This document shows positions 57,090-64,000 of a stretch of 64,000 bases of DNA, piece after piece. How positions within the stretch are numbered: the first letter of the stretch is position 1; every line of letters begins with the position of its first letter. Both the position numbers and the translations under genes were made by a program. Source of the DNA: Micromonospora pallida (GTDB taxonomy: Bacteria > Actinomycetota > Actinomycetes > Mycobacteriales > Micromonosporaceae); assembly GCF_900090325.1 (NCBI RefSeq), contig NZ_FMHW01000002.1, forward strand, positions 3,783,001-3,847,000, given 5' to 3'. The notes below the pieces were generated by a model. That model saw only the letters and a list, made by a program, of their open reading frames with translations. It was not told the origin of the DNA and made no database searches.

Positions 57090-60000
57090 ATGCAGAATCC
57101 TTCCGCCTCCGCCGCGCCCGACACCGTCCGCGAGCCCGCCGCCGACCTCCGCGAGCTGCACCGCCGGGTTGCCGCGCTGATGTTCCGCGACCAGCGCCGC
57201 GTCCAGCGTCGGCTGGATGGGGTACGCCGGCTGCGCGACCCCGTCCGGCGGGACGCCGCGCTGGTCGAGATCGCTGCGGACGTGGCTGGCGCCGAGGCGC
57301 GGTTGGCCACCCGCCGGGCGGCCGTACCGGTGATCACCTATCCGGCGGGCCTGCCGGTCAGCGAGCGTAAGGATGACATCGCCGCCGCGATCCGCGACCA
57401 CCAGGTGGTGATCGTGGCCGGTGAGACCGGGTCGGGTAAGACCACCCAGCTGCCGAAGATCTGCCTGGAGCTCGGACGGGGCGTGCACGGGCTGATCGGG
57501 CATACCCAGCCCCGGCGGCTGGCCGCCCGCACGGTCGCCGACCGGATCGCCGACGAGTTGGGCACCGAACTGGGCGACGTGGTCGGCTACAAGGTGCGCT
57601 TCACCGATCAGGTCAGCGACCGGTCCCTGGTCAAGCTGATGACCGACGGCATCCTCCTGGCCGAACTCCAGACCGACCGGATGCTGCGCCAGTACGACAC
57701 GTTGATCATCGACGAGGCGCACGAGCGCAGCCTGAACATCGACTTCATCCTCGGGTACCTGAGACAGCTCCTCCCCCGGCGGCCCGACCTGAAGGTGATC
57801 ATCACCTCGGCGACCATCGAGACCGACCGGTTCGCCCGGCACTTCGCCGCGCCGCCGGCCGACGGGGCGACCGAGGAACGGCCCGCGCCGGTGGTGGAGG
57901 TCTCCGGGCGGACGTACCCGGTGGAGGTGCGGTACCGGCCGCTGGTCGAGGTCACCGAGGCCGAGGACGACGAGGGCGACGACGAGGAGAACGTCCGGGA
58001 CCAGATCCAGGCGATCGGCGACGCGGTCGAGGAGTTGGCCGCCGAGGGGCCGGGCGACATCCTGGTCTTCCTCAGCGGTGAGCGGGAGATCCGGGACACC
58101 GCCGACGCGCTCGGCAAGCTGGTGCAGAAGAAACGTTCCCTGCTCGGCACCGAGATCCTCCCGCTGTACGCCCGGCTCTCCGCCGCCGAGCAGCACCGGG
58201 TCTTCGCCCCGCACACCGGGCGGCGGGTGGTGCTCGCCACGAACGTCGCGGAGACCTCGCTGACCGTCCCCGGCATCAAGTACGTGGTGGACCCGGGCAC
58301 CGCGCGGATCTCCCGCTACTCCAGCCGGCTCAAGGTGCAGCGGCTACCCATCGAAGCGGTTTCCCAGGCCTCGGCCAACCAGCGCAAGGGCCGCTGTGGG
58401 CGTACCTCGGACGGTATCTGCATCCGCCTCTACGACGAGCAGGACTTCCTCTCCCGGCCGGAGTTCACCGATCCGGAGATCCTCCGCACCAACCTGGCCT
58501 CGGTCATCCTCCAGATGACCTCGATCGGGCTCGGCGACATCGCCGCGTTCCCGTTCATCGACCCGCCGGACCGGCGCAACATCACCGACGGCGTGAACCT
58601 GCTGCACGAGTTGGGCGCGCTCGACGTGACCCAGACCGACCCGGCGAAGCGGCTCACCCCGCTGGGGCGGCGGCTGGCCCAGCTCCCGGTGGACCCCCGG
58701 CTGGCCCGGATGGTGGTGGAGGGCGAGCGCAACGGCTGCGCCACCGAGGTGGTCGTGATCGCCGCCGCGCTCTCCATCCAGGACCCACGCGAGCGGCCGG
58801 TGGAGAAGCAGGCCCAGGCCGACCAGGCGCACGCCCGGTTCACCGACCGTGAGTCGGACTTCGTCAGCCTGCTCAACGTCTGGCGTCACCTGCGCGAGCA
58901 GCAGCGCGCCCTGTCCTCCAGCGCGTTCCGCCGGATGTGCAAGGCGGAGTACCTGAACTACCTGCGGGTGCGCGAGTGGCAGGACATCGTCAGCCAACTG
59001 CGCCAGGTGCTCCGTACGCCGGAACCGGGTGGCCCGGGACGCGGCCGGCGCGGGTCGGCGGAGGCCGGAGCCGACGGAGGACGGCGGGACGGCGCGACGA
59101 CGGCCGGCGGGGGACGACAGGACGGCGTGACCACAGCCGACGGCGGGGGTCGACGGGGCGGGACCGCGGACCTGCCGGAGGAGATCGACACCCCGAAGGT
59201 GCACCAGTCGCTGCTGGCCGGGCTGCTCTCCCACGTCGGGCTGAAGGACCCGCAGAAACATGAGTACCTCGGCGCACGGGGTGCCAAGTTCGCCCTCTTC
59301 CCGGGCTCGGCGCTGTTCAAGAAGCCGCCCCGCTGGGTGATGGCCGCCGAACTGGTGGAGACCTCCCGGCTCTGGGGACGGGTCGCCGGCCGGGTCGAGC
59401 CGGAGTGGGTCGAACCCCTCGCGCAGCACCTGGTCAAGCGCAGCTACAGCGAGCCCCACTGGGAGAAGAAGCAGGCGGCGGTGCTCGCGTACGAGAAGGT
59501 GACCCTCTACGGCATCCCGCTGGTCACCGGCCGGAAGGTGAACTTCGGGCGGATCGACGCGGGCCTGAGCCGGGAACTGTTCATCCGGCACGCCCTGGTG
59601 GAGGGCGACTGGTCCACCCACCACCAGTTCTGGCGGGACAACCAGAAGCTGCGCGACGAGGTCGAGGAGCTGGAGCACCGGGCCCGGCGACGGGACATCC
59701 TGGTCGACGACGAGACGATCTTCGCCTTCTACGACGAGCGGATCCCGGCCGACGTGGTGTCCGGACGACACTTCGACGCCTGGTGGAAGAAGGAGCGTCG
59801 CGAGCGGCCCGACCTGCTCACCTTCACCCGGGAGCTGCTGGTCAACGCCGGCCGGGGCGGCGTGGCCGAGGCGGACTACCCCGACGAGTGGCACTCCGGC
59901 GGGGTGACGCTGCCGCTGACCTACCGGTTCGACCCGGGTACCACGGCCGACGGGGTGACCGTGGACATCCCGCTGCCGCTGCTCAACCAGGTGCCGGCGG

Positions 60001-61238
60001 AGAGCTTCGACTGGCAGGTGCCGGGGCTGCGCGAGGAGCTGGTGGTCGCGTTGATCCGCTCGCTGCCCAAGGCGGTCCGGCGCAACTTCGTGCCGGTGCC
60101 AGACTTCGCCCGCGCCGCCCTGGCCGCGATCACCCCCGGCGAGGAGCCGCTGCTGGACGCGCTGACCCGGGTGCTGCGCCGGATGACCGGGGTGACCGTG
60201 CCCCGCGACGCGTGGGACCTGGCGAAGCTCCCCGCGCACCTGCGGGTCACCTTCCGGGTGCTCGACGAGGAGAACAAGCCGGTCGCCGAGGGCAAGGACC
60301 TGCCGGCCCTGCAACGTCAGCTCAAGACCGAGGTACGCCAGGTGGTGGCCGCCGCCGCCCCGGACGTGGCCCGTGCCGGGTTGCGCGAGTGGAGCATCGG
60401 TACGCTGCCGCGCACCATCGAGCAGGTCCGGGCCGGGTACCGGGTGGTCGCGTACCCGGCGCTGGTCGACGAGGGGTCCACGGTCGGGGTGAAGGTCTTC
60501 GACTCCGAGGCGGAGCAGGCGGCGGCGATGTGGGCGGGAACCCGCCGGCTGCTGCGGTTGACCGTGGCGAACCCGGCGAAGTTCCTCCAGGGGCGGCTGA
60601 GCAACGAGGCGAAGCTGGCGTTGAGCCGTAACCCGCACGGCGGGGTGCAGCAGCTCATCGAGGACGCGACCGGGGCGGCGATCGACCGGCTGGTCGCCGA
60701 CGCGGGCGGTCCGGCCTGGGACGCCGAGGGCTTCGCCGCGCTGCGCGAGAAGGTCCGCGCCGACCTGGTGGACACCGTGGTCGAGGTGATGGACCGGGTC
60801 CGGAAGGTGCTCGCCGCCGCCCACGCGGTGCAGCAGCGACTGACCCGGACCACCGACCTGAGCCTGGTGGCCGCGCTGGCCGACATCAAGGCGCAGCTCG
60901 CCGGGCTGGTGCACGCCGGGTTCGTCACCGAGACCGGGTACGCCCGCCTGCCGGACCTGCTGCGCTACCTCGCCGCGATCGAGCGACGCCTGGACCGGCT
61001 GGCCGGCAACCCGCAACGGGACCGCCAGCAGCAGGACCGGATCGCGGTGGTGCAGAAGGAGTACCAGGACATGCTCGCCGCCCTGCCGGCGAGCCGACGC
61101 GGTGCCGAGGCGGTCCGGCAGATCCGCTGGATGATCGAGGAGTTGCGGGTGAACGTCTTCGCGCAGGCGCTCGGCACCCCGTACCCGGTCTCGGAGCAGC
61201 GGATCTACCGGGCGATGGACGACGCCGAGGGACGCTGA
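57090..61238 (+). CDS. hrpA: ATP-dependent RNA helicase HrpA
   Basis: The ATG at 57090 gives 1,382 residues, close to the usual HrpA length. RecA1 has GETGSGKTTQLPKICLEL (about 111-128), TQPRRLAARTVADRI, IIDEAHERSLNIDFIL (about 208) and ITSATIETDRFA. RecA2 has FLSGEREIRDTADAL, ATNVAETSLTVPGIKYV and QRKGRCGRTSDGICIRLY. A winged helix, ratchet and OB-fold follow (VTLYGIPLVTGRKVNFG), then the HrpA-specific C-terminal half. A low-complexity Gly/Arg insert with GGRRDGATTAGGGRQDG units sits at about residues 645-697. DEAH/RHA helicases of this type act on mRNA and stalled ribosomes. Confidence 0.96.
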   Translation: MQNPSASAAPDTVREPAADLRELHRRVAALMFRDQRRVQRRLDGVRRLRDPVRRDAALVEIAADVAGAEARLATRRAAVPVITYPAGLPVSERKDDIAAAIRDHQVVIVAGETGSGKTTQLPKICLELGRGVHGLIGHTQPRRLAARTVADRIADELGTELGDVVGYKVRFTDQVSDRSLVKLMTDGILLAELQTDRMLRQYDTLIIDEAHERSLNIDFILGYLRQLLPRRPDLKVIITSATIETDRFARHFAAPPADGATEERPAPVVEVSGRTYPVEVRYRPLVEVTEAEDDEGDDEENVRDQIQAIGDAVEELAAEGPGDILVFLSGEREIRDTADALGKLVQKKRSLLGTEILPLYARLSAAEQHRVFAPHTGRRVVLATNVAETSLTVPGIKYVVDPGTARISRYSSRLKVQRLPIEAVSQASANQRKGRCGRTSDGICIRLYDEQDFLSRPEFTDPEILRTNLASVILQMTSIGLGDIAAFPFIDPPDRRNITDGVNLLHELGALDVTQTDPAKRLTPLGRRLAQLPVDPRLARMVVEGERNGCATEVVVIAAALSIQDPRERPVEKQAQADQAHARFTDRESDFVSLLNVWRHLREQQRALSSSAFRRMCKAEYLNYLRVREWQDIVSQLRQVLRTPEPGGPGRGRRGSAEAGADGGRRDGATTAGGGRQDGVTTADGGGRRGGTADLPEEIDTPKVHQSLLAGLLSHVGLKDPQKHEYLGARGAKFALFPGSALFKKPPRWVMAAELVETSRLWGRVAGRVEPEWVEPLAQHLVKRSYSEPHWEKKQAAVLAYEKVTLYGIPLVTGRKVNFGRIDAGLSRELFIRHALVEGDWSTHHQFWRDNQKLRDEVEELEHRARRRDILVDDETIFAFYDERIPADVVSGRHFDAWWKKERRERPDLLTFTRELLVNAGRGGVAEADYPDEWHSGGVTLPLTYRFDPGTTADGVTVDIPLPLLNQVPAESFDWQVPGLREELVVALIRSLPKAVRRNFVPVPDFARAALAAITPGEEPLLDALTRVLRRMTGVTVPRDAWDLAKLPAHLRVTFRVLDEENKPVAEGKDLPALQRQLKTEVRQVVAAAAPDVARAGLREWSIGTLPRTIEQVRAGYRVVAYPALVDEGSTVGVKVFDSEAEQAAAMWAGTRRLLRLTVANPAKFLQGRLSNEAKLALSRNPHGGVQQLIEDATGAAIDRLVADAGGPAWDAEGFAALREKVRADLVDTVVEVMDRVRKVLAAAHAVQQRLTRTTDLSLVAALADIKAQLAGLVHAGFVTETGYARLPDLLRYLAAIERRLDRLAGNPQRDRQQQDRIAVVQKEYQDMLAALPASRRGAEAVRQIRWMIEELRVNVFAQALGTPYPVSEQRIYRAMDDAEGR

Positions 61239-61310
61239 CGGACGCTCCCGTCGGATGCGGCGGGGGTGTCCGTCACGGCCGGCCGGCGTGCGTCGCGGCC
61301 GGCCCAGGCC

Positions 61311-61431
61311 GGGCCGGGCCGGGCCGGGCCGGGCCGGGCCGGGCCGGGCCGGGCCGGGCCGGGCCGCATGCCGGGTCAGGGCCGGGCCGCATGCCGGGTC
61401 AGGGCCGGGCCGCATGCCGGGTCAGGGCCGG
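61311..61431. repeat. (GGGCC)11 microsatellite and three 23-bp repeats
   Basis: Eleven perfect GGGCC pentamers (61311-61365) lead into three tandem copies of a 23-base unit starting GCATGCCGGGTCAGGGCC (61366, 61389, 61412; the last is cut at 61431). The array lies between the convergent hrpA and LysR genes and touches the LysR stop codon. Confidence 0.9.
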
Positions 61432-62361
61432 TCACAGGGGTTGGACGCCGGGTGGCAGCTTCCCCTCGTCGGTGGCGTCGCGGACGTACTCGAGCAGGAT
61501 CCGGCGCAGTTCCCGGCCTGCGTGGGTGGGCACCGCGTCCCGGCGTCGGGCCACCGCGATGGTCCGTCGTACGCCGGGCGGGGCGAGCGGGGTGACCCGG
61601 ATGCGGGGGCGACGGGCGACCACGATGCCCGGCACCAGGGCCACTCCGAGCCCGGCCTCGACGAAGCTGAGCACCGCGTCCATCTCGCCGCCGTCCACCG
61701 CGAAGGAGGGCTCGAAGCCCGCCGCCCGGCAGGCGTCGAGGGTGGCGTCGCGGATGTCGTAGCCCTGGCGGAACATCACCAGCGGCTGGTCGCGTAGATC
61801 GGTGATACGCAGCTCGCCGGTCGCGATGGCGGCGGGAATCGGTTCCAGTGAGGCGACCACCAGGCTCTCCCGCAGGATCGGCTCGGCGCGCAGCCCCGGG
61901 TCGGGGCCCTGGGCCGACATGATGATCAGGGCGAGGTCGAGGTCGCCCCGGAGCAGGTCCCGGACGAGGTCCTGCGAGCCGCCCTCCTCCACCCGCAGGT
62001 CGACGGTGGGGTGGGCGTCCCGGAACCGGCGCAGCACCGGCGGGGCGAGCGAGGTCACCAGGCTGGGGGTGGCGCCGAGGCGGACCCGCCCCCGGCGCAG
62101 GCCGACCAGCTCCTGCACCTCCCGGTGCGCGGTCTCCACGTCGGCGAGGATCCGCTTGGCGGAGGGGAGCAGCACCTCACCGGCGGCGGTGAGGGCGATG
62201 TTGCCCCGGACCCGCTCGAACAGGGGGGTGCCGAGCTCGGTCTCCAGGGCGTGAATTTGCTTACTCAACGACGGTTGGGTGATGCCGACGTGTTCGGCAG
62301 CTTGGGTGAAATGTCGTAGTTCGGCCACTGCCACGAAGTACCTGAGCTGATGGAACTGCAT
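61432..62361 (-). CDS. LysR-family transcriptional regulator
   Basis: The ATG at 62361 gives 309 residues; an ATG six bases upstream is also possible. The N-terminal winged helix reads QLRYFVAVAELRHFTQAAEH then GITQPSLSKQIHALE. The effector domain (about 90-300) has VRLGATPSLVTSLAPPVLRR and GLGVALVPGIVVARR. It is divergent from sdhC with palindromic sites between, so it probably controls the succinate dehydrogenase genes and itself in response to a metabolite. Confidence 0.94.
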   Translation of the reverse strand: MQFHQLRYFVAVAELRHFTQAAEHVGITQPSLSKQIHALETELGTPLFERVRGNIALTAAGEVLLPSAKRILADVETAHREVQELVGLRRGRVRLGATPSLVTSLAPPVLRRFRDAHPTVDLRVEEGGSQDLVRDLLRGDLDLALIIMSAQGPDPGLRAEPILRESLVVASLEPIPAAIATGELRITDLRDQPLVMFRQGYDIRDATLDACRAAGFEPSFAVDGGEMDAVLSFVEAGLGVALVPGIVVARRPRIRVTPLAPPGVRRTIAVARRRDAVPTHAGRELRRILLEYVRDATDEGKLPPGVQPL

Positions 62362-62364
62362 CGG

Positions 62365-62401
62365 CATAGCTTAGGGCTATGCATGGTGTGACTTCCATGC
62401 A
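62365..62401. promoter_or_regulatory. Two palindromes in the LysR/sdhC divergent gap
   Basis: CATAGC-N5-GCTATG (62365-62381) touches the LysR start region, and TGCATGG-N8-CCATGCA (62380-62401) follows directly. Paired dyads next to a LysR gene are typical recognition and activation sites. Confidence 0.6.
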
Positions 62402-62402
62402 T

Positions 62403-62432
62403 TGGACGACTAATCGCAGTTCCTCCTAGCGT
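62403..62432 (+). promoter_or_regulatory. Probable sdhC promoter
   Basis: TTGGAC (62403-62408) and TAGCGT (62427-62432) are 18 bases apart, and the -10 ends seven bases before the sdhC GTG. The mRNA may be leaderless. The second palindrome ends two bases before the -35, suitable for LysR activation. Confidence 0.5.
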
Positions 62433-62439
62433 CGATGCC

Positions 62440-63129
62440 GTGGTAGTCACGACAACTCGGTCGCCCGTCCGCTCCAGCGTGGGCCTGAAGGCCGTCATGG
62501 CGGTGACCGGCATCGTCCTGGTGCTGTTCCTCGTCGCGCACATGGTCGGCAACCTGAAGGTGTTCGCCGGCCAGTCCTCGTTCGACCACTACGCGCACTG
62601 GCTCCGGGAGATCGGCGCGCCGGTCCTGCCGGGGGTCTGGTTCCTGTGGATCCTGCGGGCCGGTCTGCTGGTGGCGGTGCTCGCCCACATCGCGGCGGCC
62701 ACCACGCTCGCCCTGCGGGCCCGCGCCGCCCGGCCGGTCCGCTACGCCCACCGCAAGAAGGTGCAGGGCAGCTACGCCGCCCGGACCATGCGCTGGGGTG
62801 GCGTGATCATCCTGCTCTTCGTGATCTACCACATCCTCGACCTGACCACCGGGACGCTGAACCCGGTCGGTGACCCGACCCGCCCGTACGCCAACGTGGT
62901 CGCCGACTTCGCCCCGTCGCGCTGGTACGTCACCCTCTTCTACACCCTGGCGGTCGTCTCCGTCGGGTTCCACCTGCGGCACGGCGTCTTCAGCGCACTG
63001 CGCAGCCTCGGGCAGCAGACCCCGAACGGCGAGCGCCGGGCGCGGGTGATCGCGCTGGCCTTCGCCGTCGTGCTCTGCGCCGGCTACCTGTCGGTGCCGT
63101 TCGCCGTACTCACCGGATTGGTGGACTGA
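62440..63129 (+). CDS. sdhC: Succinate dehydrogenase cytochrome b subunit (single-anchor type)
   Basis: The GTG at 62440 gives 229 residues with five hydrophobic helices, the layout of the one-subunit diheme anchors (B-type) of actinobacteria and Bacillus. Segments are about 20-38 ([19 protein letters not shown]), 63-83, 105-123, 158-178 and 200-222. Histidines in LVAHMVG, IYHILDL and HLRHGVF are likely heme ligands. It anchors SdhA/SdhB and passes electrons to menaquinone. No SdhD is needed. The sdhA gene begins two bases after its stop. Confidence 0.94.
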   Translation: MVVTTTRSPVRSSVGLKAVMAVTGIVLVLFLVAHMVGNLKVFAGQSSFDHYAHWLREIGAPVLPGVWFLWILRAGLLVAVLAHIAAATTLALRARAARPVRYAHRKKVQGSYAARTMRWGGVIILLFVIYHILDLTTGTLNPVGDPTRPYANVVADFAPSRWYVTLFYTLAVVSVGFHLRHGVFSALRSLGQQTPNGERRARVIALAFAVVLCAGYLSVPFAVLTGLVD

Positions 63130-63131
63130 TC

Positions 63132-64000
63132 ATGGATCTCTACCGCGAGGGCGACCCGGTCGCCGACGGCCGGGCTCCCGACGGCCCGATCGAGACCCGC
63201 TGGGAACGCCGCCGCTTCGAGGCCAAGCTGGTCAACCCGGCCAACCGCCGGAAGATGACGGTGATCGTGGTCGGCACCGGCCTGGCCGGTGGCTCGGCCG
63301 CCGCCACGCTCGCCGAGCAGGGCTACCGGGTCAGGTCGTACTGCTACCAGGACAGCCCGCGCCGGGCGCACTCGATCGCCGCGCAGGGCGGCATCAACGC
63401 CGCCAAGAACTACCGCAATGACGGCGACTCGGTGCACCGGCTCTTCTACGACACCGTCAAGGGCGGCGACTTCCGCTCCCGGGAGTCGAACGTGCACCGG
63501 CTGGCCGAGGTGTCGGTGAACATCATCGACCAGTGCGTCGCCCAGGGGGTGCCGTTCGCCCGCGAGTACGGCGGCCTGCTCGACACCCGCTCGTTCGGCG
63601 GCGCGCAGGTGCAGCGCACCTTCTACGCCCGGGGCCAGACCGGCCAGCAGCTGCTGCTTGGGGCGTACCAGGCCCTGGAGCGGCAGATCGGGCTCGGCAA
63701 CGTCGAGATGAACGCCCGGCACGAGATGCTGGAGCTGGTCGTGGTGGACGGACGGGCCCGGGGCATCGTGGTCCGGGACCTGGTCACCGGTGAGATCACC
63801 ACGGAGTTCGCCGACGCGGTCGTGCTCGCCTCCGGCGGGTACGGCAACGTCTTCTACCTCTCCACCAACGCCAAGGGCTGCAACGTCACCGCCACCTGGC
63901 GGGCGCACCGCAAGGGCGCGTACTTCGCCAACCCCTGCTACACGCAGATCCACCCGACCTGCATCCCGGTCTCCGGCGACCACCAGTCGAAGCTGACCCT
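63132..64000 (+). CDS. sdhA: Succinate dehydrogenase flavoprotein subunit, 3' truncated by window
   Basis: The ATG at 63132 opens 289 codons before the window ends. The FAD-binding motif [12 protein letters not shown] (about 46-57) and the covalent FAD histidine in [15 protein letters not shown] (His80) are present. [15 protein letters not shown] at the end is the substrate-binding region of the quinol:fumarate reductase/SdhA class found with B-type anchors. It oxidises succinate to fumarate at the inner face of the membrane. It is coupled to sdhC (two-base gap); sdhB should follow beyond the window. Confidence 0.97.
   Translation, partial: MDLYREGDPVADGRAPDGPIETRWERRRFEAKLVNPANRRKMTVIVVGTGLAGGSAAATLAEQGYRVRSYCYQDSPRRAHSIAAQGGINAAKNYRNDGDSVHRLFYDTVKGGDFRSRESNVHRLAEVSVNIIDQCVAQGVPFAREYGGLLDTRSFGGAQVQRTFYARGQTGQQLLLGAYQALERQIGLGNVEMNARHEMLELVVVDGRARGIVVRDLVTGEITTEFADAVVLASGGYGNVFYLSTNAKGCNVTATWRAHRKGAYFANPCYTQIHPTCIPVSGDHQSKLT

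Overview
The window is high-GC actinomycete DNA, most likely Micromonosporaceae (Micromonospora-like). This rests on GTG/TTG starts, dense genes with strong third-position GC, two XRE-DUF397 regulator pairs, an EcsC-like protein, a GPP34-family protein, a SigB/F/G-type sigma factor and many GC-rich perfect hairpins between genes. No RNA gene, CRISPR array or origin was seen. No species can be named from the sequence alone.

Left edge (1-10.2 kb): the 3' end of a type I modular polyketide synthase gene, with the end of an AT, an ACP, then a complete KS-AT-DH-ER-KR-ACP module. It has no thioesterase. A convergent SARP-type activator follows, then a gene-poor stretch of about 1.4 kb with an IS3 OrfA remnant. 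This looks like the border of a biosynthetic cluster.

10.2-23.9 kb: a divergent pair (MMPL/RND exporter and secreted multicopper oxidase), a covalent-flavin oxidoreductase, a pirin, a 42-residue membrane protein, a phospholipase-D-like enzyme, a stress-type sigma factor, an amino-acid permease with a GPP34 protein, and a divergent XRE regulator with DUF397.

23.9-39.1 kb: mostly housekeeping genes: HrpB helicase, PP2C phosphatase, a secreted M7 metalloprotease-S1 serine protease fusion, a PH-like membrane protein, an F420-dependent oxidoreductase, a succinate-semialdehyde-type dehydrogenase, a GDSL esterase, an EcsC protein, a lysozyme-like wall enzyme, a PAC2 protein, exonuclease III and a heme-degrading MhuD-type enzyme.

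39.2-44.2 kb is the most unusual region. It is a minus-strand set of an XRE regulator, a DUF397 protein, a two-helix membrane protein and a STAND-type P-loop NTPase with about a dozen near-identical 46-residue TPR units. The membrane protein and NTPase share a short repeated motif and overlap by GTGA. The NTPase frame is broken by one base in a C run. This is a candidate sensor or conflict system.

44.2-64 kb: two small coupled proteins, an NDH-2-like oxidoreductase, a class F-type sortase with a secreted partner, TrmB, a Ski2-like helicase, a P1 peptidase with a GNAT enzyme, a secreted C39-like peptidase, DoxX, a blasticidin-S-deaminase-like enzyme, HrpA, and a LysR regulator divergent from sdhC-sdhA, which runs off the right edge. 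Dispersed palindromes and tandem repeats punctuate the intergenic DNA.
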